Notes: generated by a model not told the origin, from the letters alone. A stretch of 64,000 bases of DNA from Bryopsis sp. KO-2023 (GCA_030272585.1 BSYQ01000008.1:4960001-5024000), one strand, 5' to 3'. Counted from the stretch's first letter, positions 21,900 through 35,400 are shown. Program-made: numbers and translations.

Positions 21900-24800
21900 C
21901 GTGTCGAAAAAAAATTTCACGGCACTCGCCCGTCACGCTGACCCAAGGACATTTCAAAAAAAAAAAAAAAAAGAAAAAAAAAACCTCGGCAAGAAATCCA
22001 GAATGTCAAGGACTTCCTTTCGAAAATTCTCCCGTGCCACCATGCACAATGCTATTCTCTTTTTTCTTTTTCCTCTTTTCTTTTTTTTTTTAAATCCTTT
22101 TTCTTTTCTTTTTAGGATTACCTTCCTTTCTGTTTATTGATACTTGTGTTACCAAGAGTGCGACAGAAAAGTTCTCTTCCCCACATTTCTTTTTTGAAAC
22201 CACAATACACCCCAACTTATATAAAAAAAGAAAAAGGGTGTCTCATCGAGGTGTGTTAAAAAAAAAAAAAAGCTAAGCGTTTTTCCCCCTCATTTTTGTC
22301 TTCAGCAATTCTTTTTCTTCCTCGAAGCCGGTGGTAAACAACAAAACAACCAAAAAACCTTCCCCCAATAAAACCCTCCCAGCATTGAATTCTTTACCCC
22401 CATTTTTTTTCTTTTTTTTTATATAAACTTTTTTTTTTTTTTGACGCTCAACCCCTCTTCACGACCCCACACATCTGTATTATGATCTTCTCTCTTTCCC
22501 CATTGTTGGGGAAGTGTTTTTTGATTGCATTTTTTTCCAAAAAAGAAAAAAACCTTTTTTATATATCGTTAACCAAAATACCCCCCACACATTCCACCCC
22601 ACTTTTTCACGTCGCAATACATTTGTTTTCTTTCTCTCTCTCTCTCTCTTTCCCCTCCCTTCCCCTATTGCTCCCTCTCTCTCTTTTTTTTCACTCACTC
22701 ACTCTTTTCCACACTTTAAAAAGTGTGGTTGCAACCCTTCGCAATTTTAATTTCTTCCATTGAAAAATAAAATGATGTATTTGTCGCTTCGTATTGCACT
22801 GCAAGGGGGGGTCATATTCGAATGTACCCCTAAAAAAACAACCCAAGGAAAACAAAGAGAAAAAAAAAAACTATTCCACACAGTGACACCCTGCAAATTA
22901 ACTGTTTTTCCAATTGACCCCCCCCCCTTTTTTCTCAAATTTACTCAAAGAACTGTGGTGCTGAGTCATTTCTAGACTACCCAGACCACTCCATCAGTTT
23001 TTGTTTTATACTTCTTTGAAACAAAAAAAAAACACCCAAAAAAACATCCCAGCACCCTGTTCGCAATATACCATTTTTTGGAAATAAAAAAAAGGATGAG
23101 ATGTATCTAATTACTTATCTTTTTTTCTTTTTTTTTTTTTGTTTTCCGACTCACTTCTTTTCTTTTTTTTGTTCGACTATGTGTTTTATGGCAGACGTTA
23201 CCAATTCCATTATGCAACGAAAGGTCCTAGAATTTTCACGTCAAAAAAGAGAGTGCGTGTCTGTTTCACAAACTCTCCATTAAAAACAAAAAAAAGAAAA
23301 ATGAAATTAAGAGGGGAGTTAAGAAAAGAAAAAAAATGCACCTCTTTCACCACTCCATTTCTTGTTATAAAAAAAGTGTAAAAAACAAATTATAAGGGGT
23401 ATGATACCCATAACCCTTATCATGAGAAACCCTTATATAGATATTTTTTTTGAACCCCCCCTTGCTTTTACTAACAGCACATTTTTTTTTGTTCTTCTTT
23501 TCCCCTCCACCAAGCTGATTTTTGGTGGAGCAGAACGTCAAAATGTAGAATCAACCCACATAAAAAGAGCTGCTTCCTCGTTTTTTGTAACCCCTGTCGG
23601 AAATTTTCTTTTCCTTCTTTTTTTTCTCCATACATTGTTTTCTTTCTTTTCTTTTGCTAAACCCATTCACAAGCACAGTTAAAAAAAAAACTGTACTTGC
23701 CATGAGGGCATAGAAAAGTTTTTTTAACGAAAAGTATAAAAAAGGAAAAAAAAAGTGAAACAAAAATAGCTCACAAAATCCATCCAGGGATGGGTATTTT
23801 TTTCTCCTTTCTTCCCTTAATGTGAGGGTCAGCAGCAGTGTTTTGAGATTTACCCCCCCCCCCTTTTTTTTCCTCTGCTGACTTTTTTTTACACTTTCCT
23901 TTAACATTAGGAAGTCATAGTTTCCTTTTCTTAACATGCATCTTCTTCCAAGAAAAACCCAACTGTTGGTTTTCTTTCCGAAACTCCATCCTCTTTTTTT
24001 TTTTGGTGCACTCCACCCTTCTTTTTCTTTTCAACATACTCAAACCTCAGAAAAACTTTTTTTTTGTCATATCAAACAAGTTCTTCAAGAACTATGTATA
24101 TATGTATGAAACCCTGTCAAGCTTTTTTTTTTCCCTCCTTCAAATTCATCCACTTCTCATTTCTTTTTGGCCGCTCTATCTCTCTTTTATCTTTTTTTTT
24201 TCCTTTTTTTTTTATAATCTAAAAATACTTTCCGTTGAAAGTAAAAATTACTGGTCAATACTGCATATTTTTAGCCAGTCACGAGCCACCAGAAAAAAAG
24301 AAAAAAAAAAGCGCTGAAACTTTCTCTCAGAAACACCCGTACAGGGTTTGGATACACACCAAGGTAAAATAAATAAAAAAAAGATCCAAAAATAATGAAA
24401 AAAAAGACAAAAAAAAGTGCAGAAAACATCAAGTTCTAGTCCAATGCCTTTGCAGAGGAACCATAACAGCGTCACTATAATTCCAAATTATGTGTTTACA
24501 TCTTTTCTTTCTTTCCTTTCTTTTGTTTTCCCTCCCCTTTCTCAACACTCTTTGTTTTTTTTTCACCCCTCTTTTTCACACACACACAAATATATATATC
24601 TCAGCACTTGCCAAAAACAAACAAACCCAGTTTCGAATCGTTCACCTGGGATGCTCAAACCACCATATAAAAAAGAAAAACAAAACGAGCTTTCTATCTT
24701 TTTTTTTTCATTGATATCGTTTAAAACCCCCCTCCATTAGGACATGCTTGCAAACTTTTTTTTTATGTTTTTTTTTTGATTTTTTTTTTTGAAAAGTGTT

Positions 24801-27400
24801 CTCTCCATAAATGATCTTCAAAACCCTTAAGTCACAAGTTAAAACCACCCCTGTTAATTTTTTTTATGTTAAAAGTTGGTACATATATAATTCTTTTTCT
24901 TTTTTTTTTCGAGGTTTACAATCTACCATCCTCTCTCTTTATCCATGGTTTAAAAACTCTTTCTTATATAATTTCTTTTTTTGTAAAACCCACCCCAGCA
25001 AAAAACACAGAACATTCAAAGAGAAAAAAAAGAAAGAAAAAAAACAATAAAAATCTGTAATCCTGTCGCTCAATATGACAGATGAAGTATTTTTTTTTTT
25101 GATGAAACCCTTTCCTTTTTTTTTTTTTTTCATTGCCCCACTTTCACACAAATCCTTGAATAATGCATCTCCAATCAGCAAATGGCTAAACCAACCCACT
25201 TTCAAAACCAAAAACCAGTCATTGCCCCCACTCCCCACCCATTTCCCCAAAATTACACACGAAATCCCCCAAAACCATACCCTTCAAAAGAAACAGGAAA
25301 GAGCTATTAAGAAAGCAGCTGCATTTTTCCAAAAAAACAACAACACTACTCACTCTTTTTTTCTTCAATTGGAGAAAAACAAATTCATATTTTTCTTGTC
25401 TTTTTTCCCCTGCTTTTACCCGTTCTTCCTCAACTTTTTTGGACATGGTTTTGAAAAATAAAGTTCTAGGTCTTTAAGCTTGGCTGATATCCCTTTTTCT
25501 AGTGTCAATTCACCCATACACAAGTTCTTTTTTTTTTTCTCTTTTCCCCCCTTTCCCTGAATCGACTGTCCAAACATTGCTATATTCTTTTTTTGGTAAG
25601 AATGCCCAGTATGGCTGCTGAACAATTCCAGTGTTCGGATGCTATGAAAAGCATTACTCTTTTCCCCCAAAAGGTTTGCATACCCAATCCAGCCAAAAAC
25701 TGGACTGATTGAAAATAACAAAAAAAAAGAGAATTACTTTTCTAAACCCCATAATCTCCATTGTTGATGCCTAAAAATTAGCTCCCATAAACAAGATTCA
25801 GGGGAAAGCAAGCATTTCTTTAGTTTCTTTTTTGGGGTTTCAAAAACCCTTACAGTTACCCTTTTTGATTTTTTTTTTCCATAAAAACGCCACGGACACC
25901 TGTCTGCGGCTCCCATAAATGAATTCTTGCAACTTCTTGAACATATAAAACCCGGTAAGAATCAGAGGTAGAAAGGAAAAGAAAAATATACCAGAACAAA
26001 AGAAAAAATGCGAAAAAAAAAACAAAGAGAAGAAAAAAAAAGTATTCGGAAGGGAAAGGAGCCACAGCAAGTTTTTTTCACCCTTCCTTTTTTTTTTTTT
26101 TTTTTGCTTCCCTCCTTTTTTTTCTTTTCTTGTAAAAGTTTTTTTTTCCACTTCCACCCTTCCACCCCCTTTTTTTTTCTTTTTTTCCTTTTTTTTTTTG
26201 CACTAAAAACAAATGCAAGAGTACTTTTGATAAGAGAGTAAACAACCCCCCCATTCAAAATAAAAAGAAAGGAGTCGATATCTTCTATATCTACTTATAT
26301 ATCTATCCTTTTTTTTTCCTTTTTGTTTTTCCTTCTGTTTGTTTCAAGCCAAAAAGGCGGGTACACTTCTTCTCCCCCCAAAAAAAAGGTAAAAAAGAAA
26401 ACCCTCCCAAACCTTTTTTACGCAATTCAATGAAAAGCAGCTATGTATAAAACCACCAAAAGCACTACGATCATTTTTTCTTTTTTTAGTTGTTTTCTTT
26501 TTTCCTTCTTTTCCAAGATAACCCCATTAAAATTAAAAAAAAAAAAGACGAAAAACAAAAACTTGAGCGACAGGATACTACAAACCTGAACCACGACACT
26601 CCATATATTTTTTTTAACTTCTTAAATTTCAGCTTGTGCCTTTTAATTTTCTTCCACTCAGTCCAAATGCCATTATTTTTTTTGTTCTTTTCTCAATTCT
26701 TTTTTCTTTTGTTGTTGTTGTCGCACCAAAGACTGACTCAAAAAGAAAAAACGAAAAGAAAAAAAAATTCGGGAAGAAAAGATATAAAAAGAAACACAAG
26801 CACGTATGCAAAAAAAAGAAGTCAAAAACAGAGCATTAGAAGGGTATTATAAACCCAATCGCAGCTAAATAACAAGCTCCCCAAACCTAATTTTCGGACC
26901 ATTGGCATTGTGCGTTTTCAGCTCGTTTAAACAAAACTCCATCTGCTGTTTTTTTTTTCAAACCTTTTTTTTTCCTTTTTTTTTATCGTGTAGTTTTTTT
27001 CTTTTTCAAATCCCAGGTGAATCCTGGCATGAAACCAAAAGGGTGTAAAAAAAAAACATTAGATGAGGAGCATCCGGTGCTCCTTCAAACAAACTCACAC
27101 ATATATCGTTCTCATTGAGAAATATGTATTTTTTTTTCTTTTCTTTTTATCGGATAATACCTTTTTTTTTCTTTAAACCTGCATCTCACATATAACTTTT
27201 TCTTTTCTTTTTATCAGCTCATGTAAACCCCGTCACCCAGTTTTTTTCCTTTTATATATAGATGTATGTATGAAACCAATCTGTTGTGTGCATATACTTC
27301 ATTAGCCCCACCCACCCATTCATAACCCCACATTTTGTATCTCACAAAACATAGTCCATTTTTTTTTTATAAGTTCTCTATAAAGAAAAGGCCAGGCCCT
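21900..27400. other. 5.5-kb homopolymer-rich DNA, T and C on the plus strand, no gene seen
   Basis: Runs of 8-14 T, A or C follow each other almost without pause, and G is scarce on the plus strand. Open frames here are Phe/Ser/Leu or Lys-rich strings from these runs and are not credible genes. Scattered simple repeats include TC at about 22,630-22,690, AC and TA near 24,590. The KH/WW gene ends on the minus strand at 27,434, so part of this may be its 3' UTR and the rest intergenic. Confidence 0.6.
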
Positions 27401-27433
27401 TTCGTGTTCTTTTTTAATATCCTTGTTGAAAAT

Positions 27434-29055
27434 TCATTGAGCCATGAGGAGAGAATCCATGCAGTCGAGGTCGCTAACCCAGTGAGTCTGACGGCTGACC
27501 GGGTCCAAGTAAAAGCTCCTTCCATTGGGGTCCCTCAAATGCACCCATCCAGCAAAGGTACTGGCATCAGCACTGTCGTCCCTGAAAGCACTGACGCTTC
27601 GCACAGGGGAAGTGTTGCTCTGGTTGGAGAAAAGAGACTCAACAGCTGGCGGTGGAGAGCTGGAGGAAGAGTAGGTATTTCCAGTCAACCCTCCAAGCTG
27701 CTTCGGAGGTCTGAAAGCACCCAAGCTCTGCATTTCGGAGTCCAGTTCCAAGGATGGTGGGGATGCCACCATGTTCTTGCATGTCTGCGAGGCCTGGAAT
27801 GCGTGCAAGTCCACCGGGCTGGAGGCGAGACCCATTGATCCCACTGCACAATAAAAACCAAACACACTCTCGATATCTCCACCAGAATCTACCATCGAAA
27901 ATCAAACGGACAGGAAAAAGGGCAGTCCTGATGTAAATTTCCACGAGAACAGCCTATGCAGCCACATGAGCAAGATCAAACCTTGCGAAATCGGCTGGAG
28001 CCCATTGAGCTGTCCGGGGCTCTTCATGATGCTGGCCTGGAAACCCTGACTCAATCCCATGTTCATTCCTGGGGACAACTGGCTGGCCTGGAGCCCACTG
28101 CTGAGAGGACTGGTCTGGAATCCCGTGCTGACTTGGCTGCTCTGGAAACCACTGCTCAGTGGGCTCGTTTGGAAACCCGAGCTGAGGGATGCACCGATCA
28201 AGCTGTTGGCCTGTGCTCCGGACAGATAATTGCAGTTGTTGGTCTGAGGATGGGAGTCCATGGAGAGCTGAGCAATGGAATTGGTGAGACCCTGCAGGGT
28301 AAAAGCCGAGATTCCCTGGTCAGATCTCTGGATGCATGCATCGCGCGCGTGCATTTTGGTTCAGAGCAGAGGATGTTTGCGCACCAGAATGACGTCAGCT
28401 GGCGAATTCTCTTCCTGGAACTGGTCCAAGCCGAGGGTCATGCCGATCGGAGAAACTGGGCTGTGCCTCAGCGCGGGGCTCGGCACGTTGGCCATGTGGG
28501 TGGCGCCGGTGAGCTGCGCGTTGCACACCTGAGAAAAATAAACCGCGACCGCCGCTTAGAGCGGGAATTTTGACCAGGCGCGAGGACAAACAGTCGAAAA
28601 CATGCGCAATTGCTTTGCCGCGTCCCGTACGTGGTACACCCACACAGCAAAAAGGAAGGACAAAGTACCTGAGAAGGAGGGATGAGACCGTAGCCTGGCG
28701 CATACACAGGCTGGCACAACGCAGCGTCGCCGGTTTCTGGGTTGTTGGCGATTTGCCTCAGCATAGCGAATCCCTTGAAAGTCCCGTTCACGATGTCCGA
28801 CACCATGGAGACAGCCAAGCTCAGGCTTTCCGGCGTTCCAGAGATGGTAACCTTCATTGGATCGACGGTTTGGTCGATCTGGATCAAGGCACCGCTGTAG
28901 TTCTGAAGAGCACGGATAGTCTCTCCGTTCTTTCCAATGACGCGACCCACCATGGACTTAGGGCAGTCAACGGTGGCCATCTGCTTCTTCGTTTTAGTTT
29001 TCGTTTCGAGGGCTGGCATCCTTGAGAGAAGCCTCGTGGCTTCGGGCCTGAGCAA
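27434..29055 (-). CDS. KH-domain RNA-binding protein with C-terminal WW-like motif, 4 exons
   Basis: Exons on the minus strand are 29055-28669, 28528-28385, 28327-27982 and 27843-27434, joined by GT-AG introns with agreeing phases, for about 428 residues. Met at 29,055 opens the frame; a TCTCAAG acceptor just before the Met at 29,019 would make that one the start. Residues about 25-95 form a KH domain with the GXXG loop VIGKNGETI, which binds single-stranded RNA or DNA. The middle is a low-complexity Ser/Gln region with four or five copies of SSGFQTSPL. Near the end WVHLRDPNGRSFYLDP... and a second Trp form a WW-like fold (W-x-D-x-G-R-x-F/Y-Y/L-W), a proline-peptide binder. The combination suggests a splicing or mRNA-regulating factor; the exact orthologue is not recognised. 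Confidence 0.85.
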
Positions 29056-29059
29056 AACC

Positions 29060-30590
29060 GAGCGACGAACTTCACGATAAGACCCTCACAACAGCGCCGA
29101 AGCGCTAGAACCCAATGGGAGGGTACGCGAAAAAATTCACGTAAACTGGCGTCTAGGAAATTAGGCAGAAACGTGACGTGTCGAAGAAAACCCCACAGCG
29201 CGAGAGGAGGCAGGGCAACAGAGCAGGGGCGAATGCTTCAAAACTTACAGCGAGACTCCGAGAGATTCAACTCCGAGCATATTGTTTGAAGTTCGACCTT
29301 TGCGAAATGCGACCGACGTCGACGGGTTCTTTAAAACTTGTATGTTTCCTTTTCTCTAAAAACCCCAACTATGTTTTTCTTTTTTTTTTCTTTCCAGACC
29401 AAACGTGGGCAAGGAACAAAAAGCAAAGCAACACAAAACAGCGAACAGGGTGTAGCAGCGTGAGATGTTTTTTTTTCTAGCAAAAACTGTTTACGGCTGA
29501 GAAGGGGGACGCCCAAGGCTTGAATACGGACGGAAACCTTGTAGTGCTGGTGGGACAGGCCAGACGCAGAATCGTCCGTCTGACATGGCGACGGCGAGAA
29601 CCTGTAAAGGTGACACTGCGGATGGAGTGTCTTTGTCTGGGCGTCCTGGCGTCGCACAGTATTCAGTTACCTCGCCCGCGGCTTCCCGTCCAAGGGCGGG
29701 GATTGACTTGCCGAGCGTTCGGTGTGGAATTGTAGTTAAGGTTGATTTGACAGGGTACTAGCTGCTGGGTTTCCCAGGGACAGCTCGGCAGGATGGCCAA
29801 CCGCCGCTTAGTACTTTCAGTTGCCAGAAACACAAACTGTGATCTTGGTGTGCTCGTGGCGTTCAGTTTCTGGAAATTTTCGTTTGCTTGCCTTCGTCGC
29901 TCTGTGTGTGTGTGTACTGCAACGCTTGAGTACTGCGCGCTGGGCGATAGGCAGTCTCCCTCGATCACGTTCGGTTGCCATCGGCTCGATCAAACCGCGG
30001 TCTGGCGCGCGCGCTAACGCGAGCCAGCAGGAAGCTGGGATCCCACACTTTTTCCACCTTTTCGTTTTGTTCTTAGTTGCGTTTGTTTCCATGGCCGATG
30101 GGGCTGCCTTCGTCCACGCACGGTTTTTTTTTCTCGAAAACTTCGAAGGGCGCTAAGGTACTTTGCTTTGTTTCTGGTCAGCGTCGACCCAAAGTGAAAT
30201 CCAAAGTTTGCAGTGGGACCGCAGCCGACCTGCCACGTGTGTGTTTGCACCTCCGAATCGCAACCTCAAAAAAAGAAGCAACGGTTTGCAACAGTTCTGC
30301 GAGAGAGTGTTGCAGACGCCACAGTCCACAATTATAAAAAAGCACATCGGCCAAAACAGTCCCACAAAAAATTGACACAGCACCAGCCACGAACGCTCCC
30401 ACCCATCTGAGTCCGAACGAAAACACCCCAAGATGAGAAACAGAGAGTTTTTTCAATGCGGCAAAAATACGATGGTTTTGAAAGTGCACAATCACTCCAC
30501 AACCACTTCCATCCACTTCCATTCATCAAATAGTCAGTCAACGTGTTGATAAAAACACTGAAAAACTTTCACTTGCCAAAATCTGTTCAA
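29060..30590. promoter_or_regulatory. GC-richer 5' region of the KH gene, possible divergent promoter
   Basis: The base composition is much less AT-rich than the surrounding DNA and CpG words are common. Several overlapping open frames exist on both strands (for example a 58-codon ATG frame from 29,584 ending LPSVRCGIVVKVDLTGY), but none shows a domain or convincing splice borders. It most likely holds the 5' UTR and promoter of the KH gene and possibly a first exon of a plus-strand gene. Confidence 0.3.
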
Positions 30591-33050
30591 ATACAAGGTC
30601 ACTTTCCCCTTCCTCGATTCATCCTAAATATCCACTCAGTCATCTTACTATTTCGCCTCAAACTGTGAGTGATTCTTGACATTCTGTCCACTATCCATTT
30701 CTCATTAACAAAACCTTTTAGTCGATTCTGAAGGGTTTTACAGTGTGAACGGCCCTGGTTCGATACCAGTTTCTGGCACATGCGCTCAGGTCGAGATAAA
30801 TCTCGACGAGCAATTTCCTCCTTCCTGTTGAGAAAGGATGGAAGTTTTTAGGGAAGAAAGCAAGGAAATAGGAATTTCGTTTGATATGGCTGGATGGTCA
30901 GGAGAAGTGAATATTGAATAATGAAAAGAAAAGAAAAGAAAAATATTTTCTTTGGGGGGAGAACCAGCCGGTAGTACTTCTTCCTTGCGAAAACCCAGAA
31001 TCGAAAAGTGGATAGTTTATCGCCATCAACCTGTTATTGGTAGAGGTCGGCGGCGATCCAATCGAAACCCCACCTCAACATGAGTGGTGGATTAGGTTTA
31101 GGGGGGGAAGAAGAGGGGGGGAGCTCAGTTAACAAAAACAAGAATATGAATCGCCGATCAAATTTTTTTGAGAGGGGCAGACGATCGATGGTGCGAAAAA
31201 AGGAGCTACTGTGGGAGTGTTTTCTTAATGAAGCAAACGTGGTTCGGACAATAATATATGGAAGGAAAAAAGAAGTAAAAAGTGCTGGAAAAAAAAGAAG
31301 TAAAAGTAAAGCAGTTTTTCTTCTGGGTAAAAAGTGGGTGGAAAGGATTCAGAATCACAGTTGTATGGGCCACCCCCTAGTCCCCCTTGCTTCCCCAAAT
31401 GTTTTGGTAAAGTGTGTTGTGGATCGCCACATACCTCTGACTGAAGGAGGCCGGTGGCGATGGACTGGACACCCCAAAATGAGCGGGGGGAGGGGAGGAG
31501 GGAGGGGGACGAAAGGGGGTGGTTTAAAACAGTTCAAATTTGGTTCCTTAAAAAAAGCTGGACAGCAAACAACTTTTCTTAGTTTTCTGGCATGCACATC
31601 AAATGAGATTTCAATTGTGTAGATGACTAAAATGAAGGGGGGGATTCAGAAATTGCAAAATCCAATACAGTTGCATCGCATCCAAAAAAATCAACCCTGG
31701 AGACACTGGATGGTACTTTTTTAATCTAAATCCTGCACAGGGGCCTTCAATCAAAAAAAAAGTTCCTCTTCTGTGATCGGGACGAAAAAAAACAAAAACT
31801 CTTTGTAAAAGTATGTTCACATGGAAATTGATTGCATCATAAATCAACCCCCTTTTTTTTCCTTTTCTTTTTTGCTGGCTGCTCTCCACAGGGTCCAAAG
31901 AAGGGCAATAATACCTCCCATTTAAAACACCACCATCTATTTTCATTGCCTCACTCAGAATACCAATTCCATTTGAAAAACATCAACAGTAATTTTTTTC
32001 AAATTCCTCTCCTTTTTCCTATCATTATAGACCTGGTGGGGTTTTTTGTCTCTCTCTCCACCCATATCCCAAATTTCACAACAGGACCCACCAAAAAAAC
32101 CAAAATTTCCATTCTTATTAACATCCAGAAAATTCACTTGGATCGCCTTGGATGTTTTTTTTGTCAATCAACCGTCCGGAAAAAAGGAACATACAATACC
32201 TTCTTTTGTATATAAAACACCACCCTCAATTGGTACGGACCACCCCCTGGATCCGAGTCTCTAATCAAAAGTCAAAAGCCTTTATGTCAAGAGTGAAAGG
32301 CGATTTCTGCACTTTCATGTTAAATGAAACAACAGCAAAAACAATGCAAGAATCCTTCATTATATCTGCGAATAAGAAAACGAGAAGAAAATGAAAAAAG
32401 CAAATCACCTTGCTGGACGGTGCATATTCTTTTTTCACTCACTGCACCTTGCATGCAGCTCGCCAAAGTCCTCCACCAGCGTTGGTAATAATGTAACTTC
32501 TTAATGTATTTTTTTCCTGATGGTTCCCCCCCAAAACCCTTTTTTTTGTATGTTCTGACATATTTTTTTGGTCGTCTCCCACTTTCCGCCACTCTTTTTT
32601 TTCTTTTCTATGTCTTTTTTTTTCCCTCCAAAAGTTGTGTGAATATCAGTTTCTTGGAAGTGCTGTTGCATCAGCAATTCACTCTATTGTAGAACCCCCC
32701 TCCCTTTTTTTGATTTTTCATAATTTTCTAAAAGATGTGAAGTACTTTTCACATCTCTAATTTTCCCTTGAATACCCACCACTCTTTTCGTTCTTTTCCT
32801 AGTTTTTTCTCCCCTTTTTTTTTCTTTTTTCCCCTCAGATTTTAATACAATACTTTTTCCTGGTTGCGCGCCACTCCTTTTTCCTTTTTTTGTTTTTTTC
32901 CCTCTTTATTCTTGTTTTTTTTTTAATTCGTTTTCCAATTTTCATCCAGTCAACTTCTTCCATATCATCAGAAGATAACCTCTCTTTTTCCCAACGGTCC
33001 CCAACCAGAACTTTCCCAACCAGAATATCCCAACCTCCAGCTCAGCGATA
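30591..33050. other. Intergenic region, partly T-rich, no gene seen
   Basis: 30,600-31,600 is A/G-rich on the plus strand and contains a 180-codon frame that is mostly Lys, Gly and Arg from purine runs. 31,840-33,000 is T-rich with the same look as 22-27 kb. At 30,760-30,775 'ctggttcgataccag' resembles a tRNA T-arm, but no acceptor or D-arm can be paired. Confidence 0.45.
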
Positions 33051-33053
33051 GAA

Positions 33054-34195
33054 TCACTGCAGCTCATCCTCCGTCTGGTCGTAGAAATGGAAAGCAAAAT
33101 CATCTCCCCTCCCATGGCCCCAGGTGCCATCCTGCGACAATCCCCAAAACAAAAAGCATTGATTTTCAACACCCCACTCTCACCATCTTCATTTTGTCAT
33201 TCATTCATTTGTTTATTTATAGGATTAGGAAAAATCAGTTCCGCCCGACAGACAGACAGACTGGTGGAAAAAAAAGAGTTATGCTAAACGGAACTTATTG
33301 CCGATTGCACTGAAATCCATACAATGACACAGGGGTGTGTAACTGTTGGGAGTCACCTTAGCCCAGCACTTGAGTAGCAGCATTTATATTGTTGCCTCTG
33401 GGCCGAAACGTTGAAAAAAGTTCAGATCATCGAACTGCGGGAGGTGAGTGGTGGGGTATGAAGCCGGTGTGTGGGGGGACAAGGGGTTGAAGGAGTGCGA
33501 TAGATCCCTGTTGTAGGTAGAATCTGCTGGCTGGGGAATCGATGCCCTGTAAAACGCACAGCCATTGAAAGGTGCATTTGAACATCTGAGTCAGCCTGGA
33601 GCATATCCCCATGTGAAGGGAGCACTTGACATATTTTGGGTTGGTCAATTTTGGACATGAATATCTTCGACAGGAGAAAGCCAGGTGAGGCTGATTGGGA
33701 GCTCCAACTTCACATCAACAGAAACCCAATTTAGGGACACAACACCGATACAGACCTGCAGCACCCCTCCAGGAGTGACAGAGCGGTTTCTGGGCTGTGT
33801 TTAAACTCTGCTGGACTTGGTGTTCCCTCCAGGCTCAACTTGCCAATGAGCAGATTCACATCTGCCACATTGGCAAGCATCGCCGTTTGGGAGTCCACCC
33901 TCCTCTCCTGGCTCCCCTGGCTCCCCTGGCTTCCGGATGCTTCGGAAGCCACTGCACCACCAGTGCTCTCAGAACCCGAACTGGGGGAATCTGCTGGGCT
34001 TCCAGAAGGCACTGTGCTCTTATCTCCAATGGTTGATGATCCGCTGGTCAACAATCCAGTGGTTGATGCAGATGTGGATGATGTGGATATAGTGGTTCCA
34101 TCGATGGCCGCAAACCTCACCTGCCAGGCGGAGATCAGAGGTCTTGCATTTTCCAGAGTGATAAAAATTTCAGTTTCCTCTAGTTCACTGAACAT
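33054..34195 (-). CDS. Unrecognised Ser-rich protein, 3-exon candidate
   Basis: On the minus strand 34195-33756 encodes SELEETEIFITLENARPLIS at the start, a Ser/Thr/Gly-rich linker, and NLLIGKLSLEGTPSPAEF near its end, then a GTCTGT donor. It joins in phase to 33546 (after TTTTACAG), which reads HLPQFDDLNFFQRFGPE and then either stops shortly or uses a GC-type donor at 33,396. A last exon 33131-33054 reads DGTWGHGRGDDFAFHFYD and ends with TGA. An alternative second exon 33664-33427 also joins in phase and ends with its own stop. The first exon is fairly safe, the 3' structure is not. No family recognised; the Met at 34,195 may be internal to a longer exon. Confidence 0.4.
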
Positions 34196-34599
34196 TATTG
34201 AAACAACAGCTTATTTTGGAGGGGGGAGGGGGTTTTCTCTACCTGGGGCATTGGCCGGTGCGGACGCCGTCATCCTTGTTCTCACGAGCTCCACTTTTTT
34301 TCCTTTCTTGATTGGTCTGCTACAAGAATAAAAAAAAACACAAAAGCATTGGCCCCCTTGCACATTTCCAACAGCATTGGAGAAAAGTGCGTTCGTCTGT
34401 ATTGAATTCTGTTCTCACATCAAGGCCCAATTCCCCATGTAGCTCTGGCTACATTTCAGATTCGGCCACATGTATGGAAATACAAAGACTCCCAGAATCA
34501 CCTTCAACAACAGTGGATGTGGAACAAAGCAAGCAAAAAATAGCTGGAAGGTGGTGAGAATATCCATTCCTCTTCGTCAGGCTCATGTGGCAGGCAGCA

Positions 34600-35400
34600 T
34601 AAGAGCCACTTGCGGATGAACCTGACGAAGGGACTATGGAAAGGCTGGCGTCGAACGGGGGCGAGGCGAGCGAGTGGTCGACTCTACAGATCTGTATAGC
34701 GCCTAGAACTCCCGGTTCCTCGCCTCGGCCAGCTCTTTACGGAGAGGGCGATCTGTTGTGTTTTTGTCGTTCTGCTGTTTTAAACACATTGCGTGAATCC
34801 GATGAGTCATGATTAAAAATGCACAAGCAAGGAAACACAATAAGGACGCAAACCAAGACGCCCTGCTGAAAAAGACGTGCGCGACTCGACGAAACAGCTT
34901 TTATCTACGTCACTGTTGGCGTCGACCGCAAGTTGACTCAAACTGGACCCACAATACAACTCTGGGACACGTCTTCAAAGACAATTGACACTGCCTGACT
35001 GTGGGCGTGGGCGGCAAACTTCTTACCTTTTCCTGCATCGAAAACTCGAAAGTTGCTCCAGGAACCGTAGACGCGCGCTCTTAGCGAAGCAAAAGAGCTC
35101 TTCTTTCACGAGTCTTGAGCACCGGAGCTGACAGTTACAGTACGTTTGCCGCAACTGCTTTTCCAAACATCTTTCGAGCGGCGCTGCTCGAATATCGCAC
35201 AGTGGGAGTTACGAGCTCAATTGCGGCTCACGCCGCCTGTTTCGTTGGAGTTGTGAGATTACGGCGAAGAGGAAACAGTATCAATGCATTCGTTTGCTAT
35301 TTGCTGCTTCTTCCTCACAATATTTGTCTGGCGGCCCAAAGGAACCATCACGTCCAGAAACTCTCCGGAAACTAAGCAGAGCAAAAGAAACACAGTGTTT
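34600..35400. promoter_or_regulatory. GC-richer island, probable 5' region of minus-strand gene(s)
   Basis: CpG-containing sequence between the Ser-rich gene and the next exon candidates. A near-concentric fold is visible at 34,662-34,727: CGAGGCGAG pairs with CTCGCCTCG, with the palindrome ACAGATCTGT between them. No domain-bearing frame is seen. It may hold a promoter or first exon. Confidence 0.25.

Noticed and set aside
22480-26852. Many frames over 60 codons in the T-rich desert
   Set aside because: They consist of Phe, Ser, Leu and Lys strings produced by homopolymers.
30725-30785. tRNA gene (sequence 'ctggttcgataccag' looks like a T-arm)
   Set aside because: No matching acceptor stem or D-arm within 80 bp on either side.
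31080-31622. 180-codon plus-strand frame as a gene
   Set aside because: Composition is Lys/Gly/Arg from purine runs, with no domain and no splice context.
21169-35375. Shared peptide HAACFVG in plus frames at 21.28 kb and 35.24 kb, as a possible duplicated exon
   Set aside because: Similarity is limited to about seven residues and has no splice borders; chance is likely.
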